DNA of 64,000 bases from Ascarosepion bandense (GCA_037127315.1 JBBBDQ010000914.1:832501-896500); one strand, 5' to 3'; counted from the stretch's first letter, positions 42,520 through 54,824 are shown. Notes: generated by a model from the letters alone, not told the origin. Made by a program: numbers and translations.

Positions 42520-44900
42520 AACAATTCTACAAAATAAATTCCTTATGCTCTCAGGAAAATTAAAATTCGGCCTCAAATGACCAAAATGGTATTGATATAC
42601 CGTTGCACAAACCAAACACAACACAAATTAAACGTTTGTATGAAAATGGTATGTGACGCTAAGATTTACATACTTTTATAAGCAGGTAAGTTGAGATCTG
42701 CAAATTACAGAATTTTTGTAGAGGATTTTGGCAACTCTATGTTATATCATTAATTTGATACAACTTCTTGTCCAACTTGTAGCTGAATCGTTTAATCTTT
42801 ATTTTCTTTTATAACATATAATCATTAATTATTTATACTTTATTTTACAGCTATGACAATGAGTTGGGAAAAAATTGCAATTACTATCAATCTACTCTAC
42901 CTATGTGAGATTGCACTGAGCAGGATGGCAGCTTTAAAATCATTAATGATGTAGAAGACATAGGAAAGGTCAAGGAAATGTGGCTCAAAATTAATTCAGA
43001 CCTTCTAAATAAGGTGACACTAACTCTGAAGCTAACCCAAGGTCAGATACATTATGTTGTAAAAGATGAGCCGTTACTTGTTGAATAAAGGGCAAGCACA
43101 AACTTGGCGGCAGAAAGTAGTCCTTCACAAATTCCTGACATCTTAATAGGCTCTGCCTTGTGAAAAGATGCACTGAAGACGTTCCTCACAAAGTACAAAT
43201 GACCAGGCTCAATGACGTGTGAAAATCTGCAGACTGTTGGCAAATACTCAAAATAGACGATTGAAGATTTGAATTGTATCTCAATAAGACAAGAATCTAT
43301 TTTGTAATCCTAATAAGAAAAATCAGCGGCTTCATTTCGGCAAGGTTTTAGAACATGTGAAACAAGGGCATTTTGAAAAAAAAAGGTCATGTGTATTTAG
43401 TTGAATTTTAAGATTGTTTTCTTTTGAGCTTGTGCCAGATATTAATTTTATAAACACTGACTTTATGCTCAACAACCGCAAATAGGGTACGATAATTTTA
43501 AAACCTGCTATCCGGCATTAATCACTCGAAGGCGTGCACTTTGAGCATGGTAATACCACATCATACATTGCCAATGTGACCTAGAGAAAACTTTAGAAAA
43601 TTGATGTGGAGGAATTACTACCTAAACTAGCCATCTGTCTAAGCCTGACGTGCTATATTTCTTAAACCACCACATGTAGACTTTAATACTGGGACCCACG
43701 ATGGCACTTACCCCTGTGTAAATAATCCCTTTTCCCTTCATATTTCATGAGTAAAAAGTAATTTCTAATCGGACAGGTTCTACCCAAGAACTGTTGTTTT
43801 GAGGAACAAGATGATTTTTCAGTCGACACAATCTTGATTTTTTTTTTAATTTAGCATTAACATATATATTTTTGTTGCATAACCCCATGAACTTTACTTC
43901 TTGACTTTTCTTACGCTCAAACAACACCAAAAAGTAACACTCTATCATGTGGGTTTCTTAGTTTTTGTATTGGGTGCAAATAAGTATGAAAAACAAAAAC
44001 AAAATATAACGTAAATCGTTCAGTGAGACTTTATTATAAGTGATTATCATAGTAACAATAAAAACATATAAAATTTCAGATGGATAAACATTGACATGGG
44101 TCATAAGAAAGAAGTAATTTCAAATAAGAATGTAATGTATGAACAATGTTAGAAAAAGGCGGAGAAGTTCAGTAAAAATCAATAAAAAAATAAACCCTTG
44201 TATGATAAGAACAAAAATATTTTCTTTGAGAATGCATCAAAAACTGATTTGAGGAAATTAAAAACTAAAAGTAGATTAACTAGAAAAGAAATTCACTGGT
44301 ACTTTGAATGCAAGCAGAAAACAAATAAAACACAATGAATATTAACTAAAGTCTTGAAAGTAATAAAAACAACTTTTTGCATGGATAAAGAATGTAAATA
44401 TGTAAGCTGAACAAAGTTGTACATGAAACAAGATTACTCAGCGTTACTTTTTAATAATGAGCATTGAGATAAATTGGTAGTGGATGGTTAAAGTCTTGGG
44501 TTCTTCATAAAATTATTTAAAGAATATGAATTCGATGAGAACACGTGAAGGTTGAATAATATGTTGAGCTAGTATTGTGGGCAATAAAATTACAATTCTT
44601 TGTGGAACTGATGAAATTTTCAAGATAAATTCAGATAATTATTGTAGGTTCTTGACAAATGCAATAAATCGAATAATACAGATGATAACCAAAGCGTCTT
44701 TAAACAAAACTGTATATTCGAGCAATTCTAGCATTCGCAAAGCTGACTAATGACACCTTGTCCAAAATAACTAATTAATGGAAATTCTAATGCAAGCCTT
44801 TGTAGATATTAATCTAATTGAAAGATAGAAGGTCACCATTAATTGCGTGGAAAAGACTTGAAATACGAATGTCAGATTGTTCGCACATCAATCTGAGGAG
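42520..44900. other. Unassigned AT-rich stretch
   Basis: No element recognised. A minus-strand patch at about 43243-42991 stays open in two overlapping frames (CQEFVKDYFLPPS, VTAHLLQHNVSDLGLASELV) and reads like an eroded protein, but I cannot name it. Confidence 0.45.
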
Positions 44901-44905
44901 TATTC

Positions 44906-45345
44906 AGGATTCAGTAAAAGGTGCTTGGAATGATCACTAGTGGTGGCGAGGTTATGACACAATTAATCTTCCCACATGGCCTCAGACCCAACGTGGAATC
45001 CTACACTAAGTTTCTTGAGGAGATAGTGCTGCCTTGGTTCAACAATTTGGCTAATGGAAGAAATTATGTCTGGCAGCATGACTCTGTACCATCCCACACA
45101 AGCAGAAAAACTCATTCATGGTGGTTCGACAATTTGTTAGACCACATCACCCCTTAGATTTGACCACCTAATTTCTCATACTGCAACCTCTTTGATTATT
45201 GCGTGGGATAGAGTTGAGTGAGATAACAGAACACCTTGTAACAGCAATGTGGAGATGGAAGCATTCACTAATTTAAACAAGAAGACGGTTCAGAAGATAG
45301 TTGTAGGAGATTGTCGAATCGTCTGGAGGTATGGGTCTGTCATTT
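44906..45345 (+). pseudogene. Mariner-like transposase, C-terminal half
   Basis: The first part is one open frame: LGMITSGGEVMTQLIFPHGL, YTKFLEEIVLPWFNNLANGR, NYVWQHDSVPSHTSRKTHSW, then stops within DHITP.I.PPNFSYCNLFDY. The family pattern is VMV.G.ITSEG....FFP.G...N...Y...L......W......GRPYVWQQDSAPSHTS..TQ.W. The second catalytic Asp is present (QHDS). A decayed C-terminal RSNRLEVW-like box follows at about 45310-45340. The N-terminal DNA-binding half and first catalytic Asp are missing. Confidence 0.8.
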
Positions 45346-45349
45346 TTTA

Positions 45350-45840
45350 TTTTATATTCTTTGTTTTATATGTACTTGATATCGCGTTTTTAATGAAGTT
45401 AAAACTTATTAACTTTTTATAAAGGAGTAAAGAGACTTTTATATCGCCTGTTCCGTACCCACTTGAATAGGTGTAGGCATTCATTAATTTTTTGTTTAAG
45501 AAGAGGCTACTGGTTTCTTTTCCTCTCCTCGGGCATTAATAGTGGTGCTGTCTCGAGTTTTTTATAGGCATGGATGGTGGCAACGTTCCGTCATGATAAG
45601 GGTACCGGGTTGTTAATTCTCTGCTTGCCGCTTAGCTTCTGGTATTTGGGAGCCAGAAATCTTGTGAAGTATCTAGCAAGGCTTCTCTGATCAACAGTTA
45701 AATATAATCGAGGTTCTTGCAGTGCCATATTGATGGGCATGCCTGAGGTCGATTCATTCTGCAGTCTGCGCCTGTTTCCTTTCCGAACGTGTTACATTTG
45801 ACGACCGATTGATACTACTACTCTAGGCTTCGCCTTACCA
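45350..45840. other. Unassigned spacer, possibly LINE 5' leader
   Basis: Moderately GC-rich sequence directly upstream of the LINE endonuclease fragment. I could not match it by eye to the sequence upstream of the 61.8-kb copy. Confidence 0.35.
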
Positions 45841-45844
45841 AATA

Positions 45845-46332
45845 ACTTACGATGACTATAAGCAACCAGAATTATAAAACTAAATATGCCCAACAAAATC
45901 ACCTAAACCTCTCGATACTTCTTTCTCTAATATTCGTGGTATTCTAAACCAGCTTTGCATTGTTTTTCTTCGGAAAATCTACGCACATTCTGGATCCCTT
46001 TGAAACTAATCCTAACTTTGCAACACCCACCTCTGATTTCTCCATTCCTGGCTATCATCCGCTTTATAAAAAGGACTTTAATATCCATTTACGTGTCCTA
46101 GAATTTTATGTCAGCGAACATCTCCCGCTGGCTAAGAACTCTCTCTCGACTCTCCACATCATTCTTACATGTGTCTCCATCTGCCTCTCCTAAACGCAGT
46201 CAGGTATATTTTTTTCTGTACCGATCCCTTTCTTCTGATATTTGTTGTGTGCTAGATAGTATTTCTGATAATACAGACAAAGCCATTTCCCTACAATCTT
46301 TTGCAAATATATTTGTTTTTGGTGATTTAATG
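45845..46332 (+). mobile_element. LINE endonuclease-domain fragment, interrupted by repeat copy B
   Basis: Plus-strand wording HILDPFETNPNFATPTSDFS and IPGYHPLYKKDFNIH, then SVSICLS and, after frame change, DICCVLDSISDNTDKAISLQ and ANIFVFGDL parallel the EEP endonuclease part of the LINE at 61.9-62.3 kb (ETNFVPSIPSSEFYVPGYLP, IFVFGDFNAHH). The fragment stops at the GDFN motif exactly where TAGGTATCTCCAC, the end of repeat copy B, begins. So copy B inserted here. Confidence 0.75.
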
Positions 46333-47500
46333 TAGGTATCTCCACTCGATAACCAACATTAAGATGACTTTTTTAAAAAATGAAGTTTTTTCTTGAAACG
46401 TTTATTTTAGTTTTAATTAAAAGCTAAAAGATTAAATTTACTCTTTCCAATAAGCAAAATTCTCTGGTGTATTTCAAACAGAAATTATTTGGATTAGAAT
46501 ACAATGTTTTGAGATCTTTTTAATTTTTTAAATTTTCTGCCATTTTTGAGCGACCGACACATTTGTAAAGTAATGTTAATTCTCTGTTTTCAAAATCTTG
46601 GAAAATAAAATATACCTCTGCGACATATTATTTTAAAAAAATTATATAATTTAATTTTACGTTTATCTGATTTACATTAGTATTACATATTTATGGCATG
46701 AAATTTAGAATAAAACTATGTCTTAATCACAGAGTTGAACTTTGTGACCTGTCCGCAGTGTGTGAAATGTGTTAATAGCTGTCAGTTAAGATAAGCATAT
46801 GGCGTTCACAAGTGTCATAAATGTACAATTTTTCTAGTAAGAGGAAAAATCCTGAAACACATGACCTTTTAATGTACACATACAAAAAATACTTCAAATA
46901 CAGAAAAATATTGAAAATTATTTTATAAATACGATGGCTAGATGCCTGTATTAAACTTTTCAATTTTCGAATAGTAACTACAGTCTTCACTTTGTAATCT
47001 ACCAAAATAACGTCTACAAGTCTTGGGAGTATTTTGAAAATATTTTTGAAATTTTATAAATTATTATCTTAACAAAATCAAAAATCAAAACAATTCTTTT
47101 AAAATTTCAATATTAATCAAAAAACATTTTTTCAGACGATAACGTGTGGAATATATATTATTTATTAAAACAATTAAACGCTTATCTAATTAAATGATGT
47201 AGTATCTTTATTAAAATTTTTATTTTACTATTTGGAGCAGATTTTCGGTAAAAGAGGCTAAAATGGTTTTAAAAAGTAATACATGATTTACATTTCTCAA
47301 TGACTTCTACATTTAACTAATGAACCCAATTTTGCTTACAGAATTTAATTTTTTAAAATTTCATGAATTTAGGTGAAGCAGGGTTAACAGATGTAAAACA
47401 AATATATTTTTACCAATATTTGGTAAAACAGTGGTTTCAAAAATGATTTAATTCATTTTTGAATAAGTCCTGAAAGTTTCATTAAAATCCAACAATGTTG
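46333..47500 (+). mobile_element. AT-rich non-coding repeat family, copy B
   Basis: It begins with TAGGTATCTCCAC, matching the left terminus of copy C, and follows it through CTTGAAACGTTTATTTTAGT, GCAAAATTCTCTGGTGTATT, AACAATTAAACGCTTATCTA and GGAGCAGATTTTCGG to about 47500. The right terminal repeat is not found, so it is 3'-truncated. There is no coding potential. Confidence 0.75.
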
Positions 47501-47504
47501 GCAA

Positions 47505-48016
47505 ACTATCCAGATGTTGGAAGTTAGAATTGCCCAACTTATCCCAGGCCAGATAGATAGGCACGACTCTGTGACATCCGGGCGTTCGCAGACTTATGTC
47601 TCTGCAATCGGCTAGCATTTATTACATTCTATTGCTTGCAGTACAAATTATTCGCCCGATTGTTTTCTCGGTATTGTACAGGACACGAGACAGACCCCAT
47701 CTTGATGTTCTTGAGTTTGTTATCATTAATATACGGAAGCCTGCTTGTGCATACAACGAGAGTTGAAATTTAAATTGGCCCTTTTTAAGGAAGCCATTAC
47801 TTAGGAGAGTACTTTTCCGCCTCTATTATATATATATATAATTTTTAAAACTCGGTGCCTAATATTTTTTCTTGTTTGGGCTACTCAGTTTTAATAATTA
47901 CTGACGATTGTTGATTGAAAATTGTCGGTCAATAGGCGCCTGACATATTTTATACGTTGATTTTTTTTTGCATCTTGTTTTGGTTTAATAAGATCCCTGT
48001 TTTCTTCCTTAAATGT
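47505..48016. other. Unassigned spacer
   Basis: The portion 47507-47770 is GC-richer (CCAGGCCAGATAGATAGGCA) and different from its neighbours, but not recognised. Confidence 0.4.
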
Positions 48017-48042
48017 TATATATATATATATATATATATATA
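48017..48042. repeat. (TA)n microsatellite
   Basis: TA run at the left border of the 148-bp duplicated module. Confidence 0.9.
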
Positions 48043-48043
48043 A

Positions 48044-48184
48044 TACCAGTTAAATATTACAAATTTGAAAAAAGAATAGGTGATTTGCAATCTCCAATGA
48101 TTCCTACTTTTAACAAAAAAACAAAAAAAACAAAAACAAATTGCATAAACGTGAAATTAAGTAAGTGGGTGGGGGAAACATTTT

Positions 48185-48191
<7 letters not shown>
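48044..48191 (+). repeat. 148-bp module almost identical to part of copy C
   Basis: TACCAGTTAAATATTAC through GGGGGAAACATTTTAAAATT is repeated at 51412-51560 with one visible base difference (in the ACAAAAA run). It is an internal piece of the AT-rich repeat family, here isolated and bracketed by (TA)n on both sides. Confidence 0.92.

Positions 48192-48220
<29 letters not shown>
48190..48220. repeat. (TA)n microsatellite
   Basis: TA run at the right border of the 148-bp module. Confidence 0.9.
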
Positions 48221-48224
<4 letters not shown>

Positions 48225-48410
48225 GTATTTCTATCCTAAAAATGCATAAACTTTTGTTTATTAATACGATTTTTATTGTGAAATCATTGGTTTTAATAAA
48301 TAAAATTTGATATAGTATTTAAATAACTACTGAATTCAGCTTACACTGGTGTAGGGCCGAAAATGGAGAACCAAACCGATGACACTAACGATCATCTCCA
48401 ACATTATCGT

Positions 48411-48640
48411 GATTTATTTCTGTATGATGTCTGTTCTTCTGTATGGAAATATATGTTGGACGATCTTATCAAAGATGAAGGAGAGACCTGAGGCAGCAGA
48501 GAAGTGGTTTTACAGAAGGATGCTGAGGATAACATGGACGAAGCTCGTGAGCAACGATGAGGCATTGGAGAGAATGCAAACGAGAAGAAAACTGATATTT
48601 AACATCAGGAAAAGACAGATGAGGAGTAATAGATCATCCA
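48411..48640 (+). mobile_element. RTE-BovB LINE scrap, fairly well preserved
   Basis: One open frame reads MMSVLLYGNICWTILSKMKE, then EAAEKWFYRRMLRITWTKLV and SNDEALERMQTRRKLIFNI, then RKRQMR, which is the RTE ORF2 C-terminal tail without internal stops. It ends before MRKEGLENL. Its better preservation suggests a younger insertion than the 2.6- and 8.5-kb pieces. Confidence 0.8.
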
Positions 48641-49008
48641 GCGCAAAACCAGTTAATTTCCCTTGCAGCGATTGACGTCATTGTAACTGTTCCTGTTACT
48701 AGACCAGCAACCTGACATTGTTGTCGAGGTGCTTTACCTATCGATGCATCTACATCTTAACTCCCATTGTGAGACATATGGAATCGGGCTTTTCGATAAA
48801 GACGTTTTTTGAGTACATATTTCATTATTTCCCTGCATTATTCATTAAATTATGGTGTTTGAGCGCTCGTCAAGTTTTGTCATCTACCCATGTCTCTTTA
48901 TTCTTTTACTGAGCACTATAGCTTGAAAGTTTTTATACCAACTAACGAGCGGTCTGACCTACGACAACATAGATATAGCTCTACAGAATGTAAGAATACC
49001 ATGACACA

Positions 49009-49009
<1 letters not shown>

Positions 49010-49055
<46 letters not shown>
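49010..49055. repeat. (AT)n microsatellite
   Basis: Simple AT run. Confidence 0.95.
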
Positions 49056-49056
<1 letters not shown>

Positions 49057-49059
49057 CAT

Positions 49060-50484
49060 AAACTGGATTAAAAAATAAAAGCAAAAGGACGATTGTATTT
49101 AGAATAAAAAAAAGACGCTTGAAATTTCTAGAACAAATAATGAGGAAAGATAGTTTCGAAGCTAAGACACAAGCAAGGAAAGAGTGACAAAGACAAAAAA
49201 CAAAACAAAGAGTAGCAACTTAACTATTTTGTATAAATAGATGGCAGAACATGAACTGAGATGAATAATACAAAAACAAACGATATTAACAGCTACAAAG
49301 TTTAGAAAATTATAGAGATCTTTTAAAGAAGACGAAAAAGGGGAAGAAGAAGAAGAAGAAGAAGAAAATGTACATGTGCTAAGATTTCTAACCTGGTTAT
49401 GTTAAAGGTCAAATAAATGTGTACATTTACAATATAGGCTCTTGTCATGATGCCAAATTTAGCATTTTGGCTATTTCTGTTGATTCCCTACTATTTACAT
49501 TATCAGGAGATAGATGAAAAATCACCGCGAACGTCTTCAAGAATACCTCTTCACAGCAGGCCAAAATGGCGGAACTTTTTATGATTTTTTTTATTTTCCA
49601 TTTCTGTTCGTCGTAATATTGTAAGCGGACAATTTATCCCCTAAGTCTTCAATTCAAGATGAGGATTATCTTATTTAGCGAGAAATCTTATGTAAAGAGA
49701 GAAAATATCTATTATCGGTCAGTGGCAGACCAATTTTAAGTTGCTCGTTTTCAATGATGCGTTCTATTCGTTTCTAACAACAAATAGTAGCGCTCGTTCT
49801 TTTAACGTCGTCGTCTAAATGGATATCGACACTTTGGGTCAGCAATGAACATTGGTTTTAACAAAGTAATATTCCGCTATAAGTGACTATTTCTTTTTTT
49901 CAATTACAGAGATTGCCTTTGGATAGAATTACACTTGTAATTCCTTACAAGGAGTTGTTGGTAATATGGAATGTCTATTCAGCTTTTGTAAACTGCATGG
50001 ACATAATATCGACTTTTCTTTCGTGATCTTTTCCTATCTTGAGCTACTTTATTTGATATAAGAACAACTCAGGTATCAGAAAGGTCATTCTTTCTTTATT
50101 CAGAGACGTCAACGACTTCACTAAAATTATATATTATGTATGTAAATGTTCCCAGAACTGTTTATAAACAGAATACACTGAAATAAGAGGGTTTTAGTAG
50201 AAAAGATGAAAACGGCCAGTTTACTGTTATAGAATTATCAAGTTTTTGTTGGTATGATTTATAAAAGTCATACTGGAATTAAACTGATGTGAAGATTAAC
50301 GTCAAAGAAATCAAGATTGAGACACAGATTGTGTAACATTTTCAGGTAAAAGTAAATTACATTTATTAATATGAATATTCCAGATTTTGGAATGCACTGT
50401 GTTCTATACGTGTTCGGATTCGGGTGTCACATGTTCAATCCTGTTTTAAAATACTTCCCGTATATTTATGATTTTGTTTTTATA
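49060..50484. other. Unassigned AT-rich spacer
   Basis: A (GAA)n stretch at about 49340-49366. No gene or element recognised. Confidence 0.5.
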
Positions 50485-51938
50485 TAGGTACCTCCACATT
50501 TCAGTATAAATTTTCGATACCTGATTTTAAAATTAAATTTTTAAAATTAAAAATCATTCTTGAAGATGTCATTTTAGATTTAATTAAAAGATTAATGATT
50601 AAATTTATTATTTCCATTAAGTTCAAATTTTTGGTGTATTTCAGATAAAAATTATATAGATTTGAAGTCACATTTAATTTTGATTTCTTAGATTTTCTTA
50701 ATAACAGCCATTTTCTTAATCCTAGGAAATTTGTAAACCAACAAAAATTTATCAATTTTAAAAATATTTCAAAAGATTTCTGACACTTTATTTTACTAAA
50801 ATTAGAAAATTGAAAGTTAAATTAAGCTGATTAAAAAATATTACTCACTTATTGCATAAAAAAGTAATATACAACCAATTATCCACGATTGGTCGTGTTC
50901 ATCTGATCGAAGGTTTGACGGATTCGTGACTGATTTGGTTATGACAGGTTGTACGCATGCCCCAAACCAACAATTTTCATAAATCTAAATGAAGAGACAA
51001 AACTCATAAATTACGTAACCGTTTCATAATAATGGCCATTTCAGTCTACCATACATGAAAATAAGGTAAAAAATATAATAAATTAAAAATTATTTAAATA
51101 ACAATAGCGTAACTACATTAATCTTTGCAATTTTGGACTTGTACATTTCGTTTCCCATTAATTACTTAATCACATCCCATAAAATTCCTAATACCGAATT
51201 GTACACGATTTTAAACTATTATAAATTATAATTAAAATGAAAAACAAAAAATGAAAAATTCTTGTAAAAATTAATTATTCATCAGAAAAATTTTATTTCT
51301 TCAGACAATAATGTCCTTAATATTTCTTATTTACAAAAACAATTAAACGCTTTTCTAATTAAGTAATGTCATATTTTTATTGAATTCTTTATTTTTCAAC
51401 TCAGAGCAGATTACCAGTTAAATATTACAAATTTGAAAAAAGAATAGGTGATTTGCAATCTCCAATGATTCCTACTTTTAACAAAAAAACAAAAATAACA
51501 AAAACAAATTGCATAAACGTGAAATTAAGTAAGTGGGTGGGGGAAACATTTTAAAATTATTTTTTACCAATATTTTCTAAAATAAATTTTCAAAAATAAT
51601 TTCATTCTTTTGTGAATAAGTTCTGAAAGTTACATTAAAATCGAACAATTATTTGATTTGTACAAGAATTTTCAAATTAATGTTTTCAACAAAAAAGAAG
51701 CACAAAATAAATCAATGTTAAACTTTGTAGAAGGCGATGACGTAAACAAAACAAGCATTCTAACCAAAATTTCGAACGTGTTGGAAAGTATTACAAAAAT
51801 TTAAAAAAATAATTAAAAAATTATTTGATCTTTCCTCTTAATAATAATATCAACATTTTGACTATAAAATTTTATTTTTATTAAGTTTGTGGCGTTTTAC
51901 GCTATGCTATTTTTCCCGTGAAAAAGTGGAGGTACCTA
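50485..51938 (+). mobile_element. AT-rich non-coding TIR element, copy C (full length)
   Basis: The termini TAGGTACCTCCAC (50485-50497) and GTGGAGGTACCTA (51926-51938) are exact inverted repeats. If the outer TA is a target duplication, the TIR is GGTACCTCCAC. The 1.45-kb interior is very AT-rich and encodes no transposase, fitting a non-autonomous DNA transposon. Copies at 30.9 and 46.3 kb share the interior. Superfamily is open; TA flanks point towards Tc1/mariner-like or similar. Confidence 0.8.
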
Positions 51939-51939
51939 C

Positions 51940-52904
51940 TTTTACATGATGTTGTTATCTCCAATTTGTAACTTTTTATTTTACTGCCAACCATATGTTC
52001 TATATTCTTACAATGGATCTTTTACGATAACATAGAATATAAAGCTAAACTCATACAGTTAAACTTACAGTTGTTATTAATGAATATTCTCCTGAAATAA
52101 ATTTAACAGCTGGCGAGACAATGATATCGATTGTCTCATTTTGAAAAAGCGTTAGAGGTTCAAGTATGTAATTGAACAAAATCAAAGATGAAACTCTTGA
52201 AGTGAGAATATGTTGCACAGAAATGCGTAGAAAGCAATTAATCTTCCTATCTATTTGGAAACCTATATACACCATCATAAAAATTATTACTACGCCCACG
52301 GTATTCAAATAAAAACAAAATATTTGCATTTGTCAAAATCTGTGAAGAATTTTCCAGGGTTTAGTAAAACAACTCGTACGAATTAATGTTATTGATCGAC
52401 GTTTTATTCAATTTTAACATTTCAAGATTTTTCCCAGTAAAAAACAGTATCTAAAATAATGTCAGTGCAATGAATATATGTGTACATTTTGGCAAAATGG
52501 TAACTGAAATAACTAAACTGTTGTCTTACTTCAGTCCTTTCTTTTAAGATTCAAGGCAAAATTTCAGTACAAAAATAATTATTTCCATTCTACTTTTTGT
52601 TTCGAGGTGCATTGCATATTATTCTTATCGACTTGAGAATTCCAATCTCAGCATATGAACAGAAACCAAAAACATAAATATTTCTTAATTTTTGAATATA
52701 TATTCTGGTTTGGTTTGGTTTGTTTTACAGCATATCGACTCAAAGGGTTAATTCATGCCAACAAGTTTTTAGAAAAATTAAAAAAAATAGAATATGCATT
52801 CTTTGGTAGAAATCACTTTGTAGGAGATCAGGTTTCATAGGCATATTTTGTAAAGTGAGTTTTTGTGAAAAGTTAAATCTATGGCTGGTCATATACTAAC
52901 GTTA
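51940..52904. other. Unassigned AT-rich spacer
   Basis: Open frames of 92 codons (52329-52051, minus) and 61 codons (52655-52840, plus) carry no motif that I trust. Confidence 0.5.
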
Positions 52905-54815
52905 AAACGTCCAAAGGCAAAAGTGGACAAAAACAAAAAGGTCCAAACATAAAAATAGCCTAGAAAAAAAAATACTCGGGGTCGGTAATAAGTTTATTTA
53001 CATAAGCATTTTTTGAGAGGGAAAGAACAAATTTAATTGGATTTTGCTAGGATGTTTATGGCCCCAAATCATTTATTGTTGGGGAATGAAGCTACTGATT
53101 TTATTATTAATAGAAACGATTCTGTGGGTGTGGTGGGGCCATGAAATAAAGTGAGAATTTTTTCTTCAAACATCCTTTGAATTTTATCTTTAATAATACG
53201 TATATAAAATGAGATTTGTAGTAGCCATATGAATTTTTTGAGACTCATTCATGCAATTGAAAACTCTATAAATGTTAAAATACAAATTCGAGTATATTTT
53301 TTATTCATAATATACAGAAGAAAAATTTTTATCACATTTTTGTACATTTTCATTATTTTGAATTTTCACTGCATGTATTGAAAAAAATCAATTTATAACA
53401 TTGTTAATTACTTTTAATTATATTTAAATAAAAAACAGGGTTTATTAATTATTTAAATTGCCCTCCACAAACTAAACAAAAATGTACCAATTGATGATGA
53501 AGGTTAAATCTTGGATCTACAAATTAAGTCAACCGTTAAATAAAAGGGACAAGACAGATATTTGATATAAATAAAGCGAAAAAAAAAACGAATAAATAAA
53601 TAAAAAAACAAATGAATGCATATCACTTTATTTTGAGATTTTCAATTTAGAAGCATAAGATAAAAATAACATATTATTAGATGATATCTTAGAAAAAAAC
53701 ACTCACTAATCAGAGGGACATTTCCCAAGTTGAGAATAAATGTTAAAAAGATTCAGATGATACAAATATAATTTTACCTTAATCGTGCATGAGTTGAAAT
53801 ATTAGAAATATAAATATGGTTACTAAAGAGAAGTTGAAAATAAAAAATGTACACTATAAGATAAAACAGTTAAAATCATGAAAATATTCTCATGATAAAA
53901 ATGTGTGCGTGTGTGCATTTTATGTAGTTGACTCGACGAAATAACATGAATGTTGAGTATAATGATGTTTGTGTTTAAATGTTTTATATTTTACAAATTA
54001 CGCATCTTCATCTTGTAAAACGTGAAGTTTGAAATTATATGAAATGCTGCGTAAATATCGTTTAATATCTTTTTCGGCTTTGAATTGTTCGTACCTCATT
54101 ACAATATCTCGTATTCTCCGTCGGTTTGTAAAATATCCCTTGTTCACTGGTTGTTTTGCAGTGCATTTTCCGATGCATTTTGTTTCAAAGTTGTCAATAA
54201 TGACTTAATTTCCACTTCTTTGTTAACAGGTTGATAAAAATGATCGTTACTCCCATTTTTTAACAGTTATATCATTCAAGTTACCTAATGTTATCATCCG
54301 TGCATTGCAGATTTGTCTCTTTGAGCATCTCCAATAAATCTGTTAGTTGTCGCCGCTTGTGGAATGTTTAGAAAAGTAAACCCCTCGAAAACAAGCAAAT
54401 ATTTTCCTTTATTAGTTTTTTTTTTTGGATTGAAGTCATAATAACTTGATTATTCAAACAGAGATTTTGTGATAGTGCCGTTCGAGCAAATGTATCATTT
54501 GTTGTGGCTCAAAATTGTTTATAAAGTTCTCCTGGAAATGCCATCCAATGAGTGGCAAACACATTTTAAGTAGTTGGCAGAAACAAATATTAATAAGACC
54601 GCAGAAAATTTCACTTTTATTGCTCTATGACATCATTTTACACGCGGGGCCATAAACATCTTAGCGACATTTTTCCCCTATCAAAGAATGCTCACTGTAA
54701 ATTATGTTTGACATATTAACAACACCGATTAGCCTATCAACTTTTTGGCCCTATGCCTTTTTATCTTTGGACCTTTGTGTCTTTGGCCATTTATAATCTT
54801 AGATGTTTTAACTTG
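52905..54815 (-). mobile_element. Long-TIR DNA transposon relic, probably Mutator-like
   Basis: About 165-bp diverged inverted repeats bound it: left 52911-53075 (GTTAAAACGTCC, AAGGTCCAAACATAAAAA, GCTAGGATGTTTATGGCCCC) and right 54647-54812, reverse complement (GTTAAAACATCT, AAGGTCCAAAGATAAAAA, GCTAAGATGTTTATGGCCCC). The minus strand has a coding relic with a FLYWCH-like finger. Long TIRs plus FLYWCH suggest a Mutator-like element. No transposase core was found, so it is either internally deleted or non-autonomous. Confidence 0.6.
53998..54410 (-). pseudogene. FLYWCH-like zinc finger relic inside the long-TIR element
   Basis: On the minus strand NKGKYLLVFEGFTFL (about 54410-54365) is followed, after a frame change, by QIYWRCSKRQICNARMITLG (about 54347-54285). 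The spacing of G(Y/F).F, then YWRC, then C.AR matches the FLYWCH zinc finger, often found at the N-terminus of Mutator-type transposases. The closing histidines are not seen. A last open stretch, NKGYFTNRRRIRDIVMRYEQ followed by FKAEKDIKRYLRSI, ends at a stop at 53998. Confidence 0.5.
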
Positions 54816-54822
54816 TAATCGG

Positions 54823-54824
<2 letters not shown>

